Positions 28,636-37,333 of a stretch of DNA of 64,000 nucleotides are shown here, one piece after another (within the stretch, counting starts at the first letter, position 1; every line of letters starts with the position of its first letter). Source of the DNA: Chryseobacterium sp. POL2 (GTDB lineage: Bacteria > Bacteroidota > Bacteroidia > Flavobacteriales > Weeksellaceae); NCBI RefSeq assembly GCF_011058315.1, contig NZ_CP049298.1, forward strand, positions 3,179,463 to 3,243,462, written 5' to 3'. Position numbers and translations under genes: made by a program. The notes beneath the pieces are model-generated. The model was not told the origin of the DNA, did no database searches, and saw only the letters and a list, made by a program, of their open reading frames with translations.

Positions 28636-29379
28636 TCAACGTTTTAACACTTTAAAAAATGCCATAAGCTCGGATTGTTTATCGTTGGAAATAGGGATTT
28701 CTTCACCATTCATTAGTTCTACAGATCCGCCATTGGATTTTATTATAGCATTTATAAATTTGGTATTCACGATATAAGATTTATGAATGCGCATAAATTT
28801 TTTGTCAAATTCTAAATTTTCCTCAAAAGATTTTAAATTCCTAGAAACCAGCAATGTCGAATTGTCCTTTTTAACAATCTGCGTATAAGAGCCATCGGCT
28901 TTTAAATATAAAATATCATTGGAGTTGATAAACAAAATTTTTCCCGAAACAGGAATTCCCAAAAGTGTATCTTGCTGCTCGAGATTACGCTTCAGCGCGG
29001 TGAGATGCTCTATTTGGTTGTTTTTTTTCTTAACCAACTCAACCGCATTTTGCAATTCTAAAGGATTAATAGGCTTTAACAAATAATCAACCGCAGAAAG
29101 TTTAAACGCTTTTATCGCATAATTGTTATAAGCAGTTGTAAAAATAATGGAAAATGTGACGTCTTTTTCACTGAAAAAATCAAGCAATTCTAGTCCGCTA
29201 TGTCCTGGCATTTCTATATCCAAAAAAACAACATTCGGTTGATGTTTATGAATACTTTTAACCGCTTCGGGAATATTTTTACACTCGTCCAAGATTTCAA
29301 TTTCTGGACAAAACTCCTGAACTAGCAACCTCAAATTGAGTCTAGCTCTTTCTTCATCATCTATTATTATTGCATTCAT
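28636..29379 (-). CDS. LytTR-family response regulator (module 2)
   Basis: A 247-residue regulator closely similar to 15929-16687 along its whole length. The receiver has IIIDDEERARLNLRLL, the phospho-acceptor Asp in FLDIEMPGHSG (~54) and YLLKPINP. The LytTR domain has DILYLKADGSYTQI and MRIHKSYIVN. It follows the kinase gene (minus strand) by five bases, so the pair is one transcript. The paralogues share enough sequence that cross-talk with the kinase of module 1 is possible. Confidence 0.93.
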   Translation of the reverse strand: MNAIIIDDEERARLNLRLLVQEFCPEIEILDECKNIPEAVKSIHKHQPNVVFLDIEMPGHSGLELLDFFSEKDVTFSIIFTTAYNNYAIKAFKLSAVDYLLKPINPLELQNAVELVKKKNNQIEHLTALKRNLEQQDTLLGIPVSGKILFINSNDILYLKADGSYTQIVKKDNSTLLVSRNLKSFEENLEFDKKFMRIHKSYIVNTKFINAIIKSNGGSVELMNGEEIPISNDKQSELMAFFKVLKR

Positions 29380-29384
29380 GGGTA

Positions 29385-32240
29385 TTAAAATAAGTGTTTG
29401 GGAACTACAATGCTTACCGTTGTTCCGGTTGGGTTTTCATGATCTGTATATCGGAGACTAATATTTTTTTTCAATTGCTGATTGAGTATGGTAATACGCT
29501 CGTTAATGGCTTGTGTAGCAAAAGATTTGTGATTATTCTGTCTTATCATATTGAGTTCGTTGCTGCGTTTTCTTCCGATGCCATTGTCTGCAATTTGGAT
29601 TTCAAAATAATCATCGGCATCTCGGAAGTCTATCTTTAAAGATTTGATTCCACTTTTGTGCATTAATCCATGTTGTATCGCATTTTCTACAAAAGGCTGT
29701 GTGATAAGACTCGGAAGTTGCACCTCTTCCGAAAGCAGCGATTGATCCGCATGAATTTGGTAATTAAAATCGTCACCAAATCTAATTTTTTCAAGATCGA
29801 TATAATCTTTCAACATGCTGATTTCATCGGATAAGGATTGACTTTCGTTATCGCTCATATCCAAAATATTGCGCGTCAAACGAGAAAATTTTGACAAATA
29901 AAATACCGCTTGACTTTTTTCATTGGACAAAATATACGATTGCAAAGTGTTAAGCGCATTGAAATAAAAATGAGGATTCATCTGCGATTTCAACGATTTT
30001 AACTTGGATTCATTAACGAGTTTTTCGAGATTTGATTTGGCTAAGGCTTCTTCATTTTTTTTATTTAGAAGTCGTATTTTATTTTGAAAATATAGATAAA
30101 CGAGCGCCAAAAGAAGGATAATTCCCAACGTAATCGCCCACCAAGTCATCCAAAATGGTGTGTCAATTTTCAAATAAAAATTTTTGTCCACTACATTTTC
30201 TTCATATTCTATGCGCAGAATAATCTGGTGCTTTCCGTAAGAAAGTGATGAAAAACGTAAGCTCCGTTCCGAATTACTAAGGATTTCCCAAGGATTTTGA
30301 TCGATTTTGTATTTTATTTTGTAGGTGCTAACCGGCATTGAAGAAATGATATCAAAGAAAATTTCGATGTTATTTTCATCGGATTTTAGTTGTTCCAATT
30401 TCGAGTTAGAAATGCCATTTACTTTGACATCGTTAATGTCCAAAACCAAAAATTCTGAAGTCTTTTTCGTATTTTTAGAAATATCAATAATGCCTTTGTT
30501 GGTGGCTAAAAATAGACGGTTTCCAAGACTTGTAATGTCGAAAAAATCGGTGGAAGGTGGCAAGTTTATTATGGAAGTTAAGGTGTTTTTTTCAAAATTA
30601 TAGCGGTACAAAATTCCTTCTTTTGTAAAGTACAATTGGTTATCTACGGTGCGGATGTTTTTAATATTCTCGTTGCTGTGTTTTTTTCCAAAATTCAGTT
30701 TTTCAATTTGTAAACTTGGAGAAATGCGGTAAAGAATTTCGTTTTCAGAAAGTAAAAAACAGGTTGACTGCGCTGTGACAAGCTGTGTGAAATTAAATTT
30801 AGAAGATGAATTAATCTGCTTAATTTCTCCATCTTTAAAGTATTTTATCCCATGATTTGTCAGGAAAAAAATGCTTTGATCTTGAGGATTAAAAATGTTG
30901 GATTTTCCATTTTCGCTATCTATTAAGGTGATAAAATGGATGCCGTTGGATGAATAGTTTGGAAACTTGGCGAAGTTTTTATCATACTCGCTTTTCAAAT
31001 TGGGATCGGTATAGATAATGCCATTCCAGCCACTCGCACTTATGGCAAAATATTTTTTGTCCAGCTGGGTCATCGCTTTTACGGCAAAGACATGTTCCAA
31101 TTGAGATTCTTGGGATTTAATAATAAATTTGGACGAACTGATGAGCAACTTCTGATTAATAGAATCTATTTTAAAAGCGTTAATTGCATGATCCGAAATG
31201 CCTCTGAAGATTGGCTGCACTTGGTTATTATTCAAACTGAAGATTTCATCTCGGTTGGTACTGAAATAGAGTTGATTATTCGTTTTTTCAAAACTTAAAG
31301 GTGTTGACGCGGTGGCGATAAGATTGGAGTCAAAGTTTTTAACAAAATAGGCGCCTTTATTCTGGCTGGTTATCCAATAATTTCCTGTCGTTGTTTTTAC
31401 GATACTCGAAATATTGGAGTCGGGAAAGAAATGTTGATAGGATTTAGCATCAACATCAATGCGATAAATACCTTTGGTAGAAGCCAACCAAAACGAATCG
31501 TTGTAGGCAATTACATTTTGTGTGAATATATTTTTGAAGGGAAGTTTGTGATAAATTGGTTTTGGATGTAACCCCAAATAATATTCTCCAAACTTTGAAA
31601 AAATATAAAGGTTTCCGTTTTTAATGACGGGTAAAGGTGCGGATATTTTGGTAAGATAGTCGTCGGGTATTACTTCTAAATTAAGTTTCCCGTTGATGTC
31701 TAAAGATTGAATTTTGCTACCAATGAGATAAAATTTTTCGCCATCAGAGATACTATGTTTTACGCCTGTCATATCGACTTTGATGCTGTTAGTTAATCTT
31801 AAATCTAATAGATTAAAAACCTTAACTTCATCTTTTCCTGCGATAAATAATTGATTGCCAATAATCCCGTATTTCAAAAAACCATTGGCTTGGAAAGGTT
31901 TAAATAGATTGATTTCTGTACCCTGAATGTAATATATTCTACCACTAAAATCTTGAAACCAGATTCTTCCTTTTAGATCTTGTGAAATATGAGAAACTGC
32001 CTTTATTGCAAAATCTTTAGGCAATATATGCTTGATTTGTAAGCCGTCATAACGACAAATGCCTTTTTCGGTTCCGAACCAAATGAAAGATTTTTTATCC
32101 TGGAAAACATCGTAAATAACCTGTGAAGGCAATCCCGATATTCGATCCAAGTTGAATGAATAGGGTGTAGTCTGCGCAAAATGAAATTGCACAATTAACA
32201 AAAAGCCTAAGAGGAATTTCAAAGTAATAGTTTTTTTCAA
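29385..32240 (-). CDS. Two-component sensor kinase with beta-propeller, Y_Y_Y and LytS-type kinase domains (module 2)
   Basis: A 951-residue paralogue of 13075-15936, alike from the signal peptide (MKKTITLKFLLGFLLIVQFHFA) to the ATPase domain. Reg_prop propeller repeats (FIWFGTEKGICRYDG) fill about 25-600, a Y_Y_Y domain precedes one membrane helix (PFWMTWWAITLGIILLLALV), and the kinase core has MNPHFYFNALNT (His ~757), TQPFVENAIQHG and IADNGIGRKRS. It starts with a normal ATG, unlike the sister gene. The variable part is the propeller, so ligand recognition has probably diverged while the output stayed alike. Confidence 0.9.
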   Translation of the reverse strand: MKKTITLKFLLGFLLIVQFHFAQTTPYSFNLDRISGLPSQVIYDVFQDKKSFIWFGTEKGICRYDGLQIKHILPKDFAIKAVSHISQDLKGRIWFQDFSGRIYYIQGTEINLFKPFQANGFLKYGIIGNQLFIAGKDEVKVFNLLDLRLTNSIKVDMTGVKHSISDGEKFYLIGSKIQSLDINGKLNLEVIPDDYLTKISAPLPVIKNGNLYIFSKFGEYYLGLHPKPIYHKLPFKNIFTQNVIAYNDSFWLASTKGIYRIDVDAKSYQHFFPDSNISSIVKTTTGNYWITSQNKGAYFVKNFDSNLIATASTPLSFEKTNNQLYFSTNRDEIFSLNNNQVQPIFRGISDHAINAFKIDSINQKLLISSSKFIIKSQESQLEHVFAVKAMTQLDKKYFAISASGWNGIIYTDPNLKSEYDKNFAKFPNYSSNGIHFITLIDSENGKSNIFNPQDQSIFFLTNHGIKYFKDGEIKQINSSSKFNFTQLVTAQSTCFLLSENEILYRISPSLQIEKLNFGKKHSNENIKNIRTVDNQLYFTKEGILYRYNFEKNTLTSIINLPPSTDFFDITSLGNRLFLATNKGIIDISKNTKKTSEFLVLDINDVKVNGISNSKLEQLKSDENNIEIFFDIISSMPVSTYKIKYKIDQNPWEILSNSERSLRFSSLSYGKHQIILRIEYEENVVDKNFYLKIDTPFWMTWWAITLGIILLLALVYLYFQNKIRLLNKKNEEALAKSNLEKLVNESKLKSLKSQMNPHFYFNALNTLQSYILSNEKSQAVFYLSKFSRLTRNILDMSDNESQSLSDEISMLKDYIDLEKIRFGDDFNYQIHADQSLLSEEVQLPSLITQPFVENAIQHGLMHKSGIKSLKIDFRDADDYFEIQIADNGIGRKRSNELNMIRQNNHKSFATQAINERITILNQQLKKNISLRYTDHENPTGTTVSIVVPKHLF

Positions 32241-32344
32241 AAATAAGGAAATTGCCTTTCTTTTAACAATAAAACTTTATCAAAGCACTAGGCTTCGACA
32301 AAGTTGTTTATCACTAACTGAAAATTTATATTTAAGACGTGTTT

Positions 32345-33538
32345 TTATTTTTTGTATTTCATGGCGTTAGTACATTTGATAACCTCTTTATGAGTGTTAC
32401 CAATCGCTTTTACAGGATTCCCGGTGAATTTTTCCGCTGCCGAACCTGCAGAATAAGAATTGTCTTGACGCATCAGAAATTGAGTGACTTGACACTCGTC
32501 TCCTTTTTTAAGGATAACCTGAGTTTGCAAAACACGATGTGTTAATGTACGTCCCATGATTCCTACATTTTCGAAACGATTTTCCCAAGCTGTTACAGGA
32601 TATAAATACACCAAATCTTCTGAGAATTGAGGCATTGATTTTATTCTCTCATTAGCTGCTTTTACTAATTCGGCGTTGCTTGGTTCATCTTTAATTTTCC
32701 CGATTGGTTTTACCAATTCTACATTTCCTCCTTCTGCAGCTTTGTAAGCTTTGTAATACGGGTCGTAGAAGGCTTTCATTTTATCCCAAACTTGAGCATC
32801 GGTCATTGCCAATGCTTTGGCTTCTTTATCCTTTTTGTAGAACAGATTGTAGCTTCCTTTTTCTTGTAAAACTTTATACTTCTCTGGCGTATTGGCATTC
32901 GGAATATAATCCAAACGGGCGATAACGATGATGCCTTCTTCTAATTCTAACAAGCCTTCATAATTAAAAAACATTCCTTCTTGTTTTACGTAGTTTCCGT
33001 TGGCGGCAAAGAAATCCATATAACGACTTTGGTTGGCGTAGTTTGTTGTTGAGCTTCCACCATATTTATTATCGCTAATACCATCCAAATGGAGATGTCC
33101 CAATTTCTTACTTGTGGTTACCGGAAAATAATCTGGTGTTCCTGGTGCTGGAGCAAATACCAATGGAGGAATGTCCTTCCTGTTTTCATAATAATACCGA
33201 GAAACGAACTCTATTTCTTGTTTTTCACCTTCTTCATAATTCACCAAAAACTTCTTGGCGTAATTGTATTTTCCAGATGCGAATTGCCCAATCCGAATTG
33301 GATATTTTGCGAAATAAATTCCGCTCAGATTTCGACTATCTTTATTGATGGGCTTGCTATCCAAAACGGTAGATTCTACATCTTTTTTTACTTCCTTTTC
33401 ATTAATCCCTGAACCTGAACTTCCTGAACTTCCAGTAGCTTGCTCTAATTTTTCGGCAAGTTTACCGAAAAGGCCGCTCTGTGCTTGTATGCTTGTTGTC
33501 ATAAATGTGACCAAACAGATTGTGGTTAATTTTGTCAT
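32345..33538 (-). CDS. Secreted protein of unknown function in module 2
   Basis: A 397-residue protein with a signal peptide (MTKLTTICLVTFMTTSIQA, then QSG). After a Ser/Gly-rich stretch near residues 36-45 it continues as a globular, mostly beta-strand and charged sequence with tyrosine-rich patches (FVSRYYYENRKD, YDPYYKAYKAAEGG). I recognise no catalytic motif or known family, and there is no T9SS tail, membrane segment or lipobox. It lies between the kinase gene and the LamG genes on the same strand, which hints at a link to the module. It could be periplasmic or surface exposed. Confidence 0.6.
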   Translation of the reverse strand: MTKLTTICLVTFMTTSIQAQSGLFGKLAEKLEQATGSSGSSGSGINEKEVKKDVESTVLDSKPINKDSRNLSGIYFAKYPIRIGQFASGKYNYAKKFLVNYEEGEKQEIEFVSRYYYENRKDIPPLVFAPAPGTPDYFPVTTSKKLGHLHLDGISDNKYGGSSTTNYANQSRYMDFFAANGNYVKQEGMFFNYEGLLELEEGIIVIARLDYIPNANTPEKYKVLQEKGSYNLFYKKDKEAKALAMTDAQVWDKMKAFYDPYYKAYKAAEGGNVELVKPIGKIKDEPSNAELVKAANERIKSMPQFSEDLVYLYPVTAWENRFENVGIMGRTLTHRVLQTQVILKKGDECQVTQFLMRQDNSYSAGSAAEKFTGNPVKAIGNTHKEVIKCTNAMKYKK

Positions 33539-33599
33539 AATTAATTTGAGTTTTTAAAGCTTCAAGGTTTTTAGGTCTCGAAGCTTTGTGTTAGAGTTT

Positions 33600-35278
33600 T
33601 TATCTTTTAATGACTTTCGTTGATTGTATGCCGTTAGCATTATTTAATTTTAGAAAATAAATGCCTTGCTTTTGAGCTGATAAATCTACATTATCCGCAT
33701 TTTTGTAAGAACCTATTAATCTTCCTGAAGTATCAAAAACTTGTACATCTGCTTTTCCTGATAGTTTTACAATGTCTGTCGTTGGGTTAGGATAGGTTTT
33801 TATAGAATTTTGCTTGTTTTTTATGTTATTAGTCGCTAATGTTCCAGAATCATCGGTGTAAGAATGGATGTTTCTATACCATTGCCATTGGGTTTTACTT
33901 ACCTCTTCTTGGGTATACAACTTGTTCACGATGATTAAATCATCAATTTGTCCAAACATATATTCAGGAGTTGCTTTTCCATCCGTACCAACAAAGAGAC
34001 TTGTAGATGGTTTAATAGAAATAGGAGAAGCAAGGTCAATCGTTTTTATTAGCGATGCATTAAAGTATAATTTTATCGTTTTGGCTTCATTATCTACAGT
34101 CATTGCAAAATGATTGTATTGCGGAAGGTATGAGCTGAAATCTTGCGGATATTCTGTACCATTTATTCTAATAGCAACTTTTTGACTAGCTTTAACGAAG
34201 CCTACTGCTATGTCTCCCGTTTCTGTTGGTATGCTAACTATAGGTGTAAAGGTTTGTGAAGTATTAGCCTGTAGGCTGGATGTTCTGTTATATGCAAAAG
34301 CCACACTGAATTTATCTCCCAAATCGTTTGTTTTAATACCTGTAACAGCATAGGTTGTACTTGCTGCGTTATTACCTTTATGTAGTTCTAGGCCAATGTT
34401 ATCAACTCCATAATGGGTGTAGGTTTTATAATTGATAACTGAAGGATGCACAATTATTGAAGGATAATTGGAGAAATAGTCATTAAAATCAGAATTATTA
34501 AAATCATACTTTGCAATTTTACTTCCTTTTGTAATGGCAAAATATGAGGTATAAAGGTCTTTCACTTCTGCGGCATTAAAAGGTATATCATATACACGAA
34601 CTTCATCCAAATTAGCTGATAAAGAGGATTTGTAAGTAGATCCAGGCGCTGTAAAACCAAAAAACTCGAATGGGTTGGTGTTGTTGATCAACTCATGTGA
34701 AATATTTTGGTGAAACATCTGCTTTCCATTTCTGTAAACCGTGATGTGACCATTAGCCCCGAATTGGTAAGAAATTGCAAAATGATGCCATTGATTAGGA
34801 TAAAGCTCCTCGTAGATTGCTGAGTAACACCTGTTGTGGAATTGATATAGCTTTTAAACGCCAGCTTTCCAGACTCTGTTATACCCAGCATTAATCCTTC
34901 CGAAGCATTGGCTGTACCGCTGCTTAAATACATTATTGGATAGACACCGTTAATTTTAGTTACCGAACTTGGTGTAGCAGTCGGGTTTTGGTAAAGAACA
35001 AAAAACGACATGGTCCCCTGTTGTTTTAAAGAAGCTTTGGTCCCTTCTAGTTTTATTTCGCCGTGAGGAGATGAACAACCCAAAGCCGAATTTTGATTAC
35101 GGAATTGATCTGGACTTCTATAGCTACTATAATTAGCAGTTTCTATAGTAAATCCAGGTGGCGTAGCCCAATCAGAACCTTCAAACTTAGCCTCGTATAT
35201 AGGCGTTGGGAGTGTTTGCCCCAAACAAAAAGACGCAAGCAATGCTGTAAAAACTAAAAATGTTTTTTTCATAATCAT
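33600..35278 (-). pseudogene. Frameshifted LamG-domain T9SS protein
   Basis: Two overlapping frames form one gene. The first (34688-35278) carries the signal peptide MIMKKTFLVFTALLASFCLG and the first half of a LamG domain. The second (33600-34718) continues with a second LamG-like domain (KPSTSLFVGTDGKATPEY...) and a type A T9SS tail (TYPNPTTDIVKLSG...). One missing base near 34813-34820, between codons for QQS and YEELYPNQWHHF, causes the shift. Restoring it gives 559 residues. The tail is nearly identical to that of 35603-37033. If the shift is real, the product is truncated without a sorting signal and would not be surface anchored. Confidence 0.85.
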
Positions 35279-35280
35279 AT

Positions 35281-35362
35281 TGATTTAAAGTTGATGCAAA
35301 GAAAATCAAACCTCAAGTGTGAAAATTCTAAGAACTTATGAAAACGGAAAGAGACTTTATGA
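35281..35362 (-). repeat. 82-bp upstream repeat, copy 1 (LamG pseudogene)
   Basis: Matches 37042-37123 at 78 of 82 positions in the same orientation. It lies just upstream of the minus-strand LamG start and probably holds its promoter and leader, including a CTTTGC element resembling a -7 box. Confidence 0.88.
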
Positions 35363-35602
35363 AAAGTATATTCTAATTTGTTTCAAAAAAAGACTTCGAC
35401 CTAATTTATACTCATGTAAAAACGTGTTGCCCACAAAATAATGCATGAAGCAAAGTGTCTTAGTTTTTAAAAAAAATTGCGCAAAACAAAGTTTCGCGCA
35501 AATAGGCTATCATTTGAAAAACAAGCAATTATAATAATCTCATGATTAATTTGAGCTCAAAAGCTGCTAGTTTATTATATACCAAAGCTTTATTTTGACA
35601 TC
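35363..35602. other. Gap between the two LamG genes of module 2
   Basis: AT-rich sequence with no gene. It contains the hairpin at 35477-35501, which ends the minus-strand gene at 35603. Confidence 0.6.
35477..35501 (-). terminator. Hairpin with GCGAAAC-type core
   Basis: An 11-bp stem with one mismatch (35477-35487 with 35491-35501) and loop AAA, downstream of the minus-strand LamG-LRR gene and followed on that strand by an A/T-rich run. It shares its core with 28577-28633 and 37225-37267. Confidence 0.7.
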
Positions 35603-37033
35603 TTAGTTTTTAATAATTTTCGTCGTTTGTGTGCCGTTATCATTGTTTAATTTCAAGATATAAGCACCTTGCTTTTGAGTAGATAAATCCACATTTTCTA
35701 CATTTTTGTAAGAACCAATTAATCTTCCCGAAGTATCAAAAACTTGTACATCTGCTTTTTCTGATAATTTTACCATGCCAGCTGTTGGATTAGGAGAAAG
35801 CATTATTTGTTTCTTGTTAATATCAGAAACCGCCATAGTACCGCTACAGTTTTCGCTGTATTTTGACCGAGAATCAAAATTGTGGTTGGTCCAAGTGCTC
35901 GTACTTGCAATGCTATCAACTTGTATGCAGGTTAAGTTGGGGTTGAAATAAGCCAACATTACAATAAATTTGGTGTTGTTTCCATTAGCAACATTTAAAG
36001 AAGTCAATTGGTTAAGCCCCACATTAATCTGGGTTAAGCGTTTATTATTGCTTATATCAACATTGGTTAAATTATTTTCGCCCGCAGCAAGCCCCCCAAG
36101 CATCGTGAAAGTTTCTATTCCTGTAAGGTCTGATATGTTCTTTTTGGTAAGCATTAACGTCGAGTTGTAAACTTTAGCTTCCATACATTGGATTTTTCCA
36201 TCACCATTAAGATCCACTTTCGGGAAATTATCGGTTAAATGGTGGTTGACCAAAGCATTTTTAAAATTGGTATCGGGAATATTGACTTCGCAAAAAGTGG
36301 GTAATTCTTGAGCGAACATCTTGGCGATTTGTGAGTCGTCGAGAACTTGCGTGAAAACCTTAATTTCATCTATATTTCCGTATAAAGAGCTGGAATGGGT
36401 ATCACTAAATCCAGTGAAATAAATATCAGGAGAGCTGGTAGATGGGATGGAAAAAATAGGCGCCGCAGTATCGATTATTTTTTTGCCGTTAACGTAAGCT
36501 TTTATGTATCCGTTAGTTCCCATATTCCAAGTTAAAGTAAAGTGATTCCAACCAAAATCTGTAGTCGGAAATTCTCCTCCAACTTGTGATGCAGAGTGTC
36601 CGTTGCCATTGGGGTTGGTACTAACGTAGGAAGCTACTTTTACTTTCCCATCATTGGTTAACGCGAAAAGTAAAGCCTCTTGGTAAAATGTTTGCTTGTT
36701 GGACCAATACACCAAAGGTTTGTCGCTTCCAAAAGCACTTGCACCAGTACCTTCATGTTTGTACCACATGGAGATGGTTCCACTGCTTCTCAGATTGTTA
36801 AAATGAGACGAAGTTGGCGTAAGCTTTATAGCACCATGATCAGCTTCTAACTTTGCTGATTTATTTGCTTCTTCATTACGGTCTGTATCGAGGCTAATTT
36901 TTGTTGTACTAACAGTAAAATTATTTGCTGATAAGCTTTCCGAAAACGAATGATGATATACAGGTGTCGGAATTGTTTGTCCGAAACACCAAGAAGCAAG
37001 TAATCCTGTAAAAAGTAAAATTGTTTTTTTCAT
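35603..37033 (-). CDS. Secreted LamG / LRR protein with T9SS sorting tail (module 2)
   Basis: A 476-residue paralogue of 10748-12928. Signal peptide (MKKTILLFTGLLASWCFG); LamG domain (~22-235; SSLYGNIDEIKVFTQVL); one EF-hand-like loop (DLNGDGKIQCMEAK) followed by a short LRR block (~265-385; NNLTNVDISNNKRLTQINVG); T9SS type A tail (~405-476; LSPNPTAG, VQVFDTSGRLIGS). It has one EF/LRR unit where its relative has two. Probably a surface adhesin exported by T9SS. The duplicated 82-bp region upstream suggests common control with the adjacent LamG gene. Confidence 0.86.
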   Translation of the reverse strand: MKKTILLFTGLLASWCFGQTIPTPVYHHSFSESLSANNFTVSTTKISLDTDRNEEANKSAKLEADHGAIKLTPTSSHFNNLRSSGTISMWYKHEGTGASAFGSDKPLVYWSNKQTFYQEALLFALTNDGKVKVASYVSTNPNGNGHSASQVGGEFPTTDFGWNHFTLTWNMGTNGYIKAYVNGKKIIDTAAPIFSIPSTSSPDIYFTGFSDTHSSSLYGNIDEIKVFTQVLDDSQIAKMFAQELPTFCEVNIPDTNFKNALVNHHLTDNFPKVDLNGDGKIQCMEAKVYNSTLMLTKKNISDLTGIETFTMLGGLAAGENNLTNVDISNNKRLTQINVGLNQLTSLNVANGNNTKFIVMLAYFNPNLTCIQVDSIASTSTWTNHNFDSRSKYSENCSGTMAVSDINKKQIMLSPNPTAGMVKLSEKADVQVFDTSGRLIGSYKNVENVDLSTQKQGAYILKLNNDNGTQTTKIIKN

Positions 37034-37041
37034 GAGTAGAC

Positions 37042-37123
37042 TGATTTAAAGTTTCTGCAAAGAAAATCAAACCTCAAGAGTGAAAATTCTAAGAACTTAT
37101 GAAAACGGAAAAAGACTTTATGA
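37042..37123 (-). repeat. 82-bp upstream repeat, copy 2 (LamG-LRR gene)
   Basis: The partner of 35281-35362 (78/82 identical). It starts eight bases upstream of the ATG. Confidence 0.88.
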
Positions 37124-37224
37124 TAGTACTTTTTTAATTTGTGTAAAAAAATAACAGTGGGTGAATTTTTAATAGTGTAAAAAATATTATTGGCGAAAAT
37201 ATTTTGAAAATACTTATTAAATTA

Positions 37225-37267
37225 AAAAACAGCTAGCGCGAAACAAAGTTTCGCGCTAGCTGTTTTT
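37225..37267 (-). terminator. Perfect 20-bp-stem hairpin with GCGAAAC core
   Basis: Left arm 37225-37244, loop AAA, right arm 37248-37267, A5/T5 at the base so it can work on both strands. It is downstream of the M1 aminopeptidase gene (minus strand) and marks the upstream edge of module 2. Confidence 0.9.
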
Positions 37268-37333
37268 GTGATAACGAATACTGAATAATAAAGATTTCTA
37301 TTCGACAATCATTTAATATTAGGATTAAAAATT

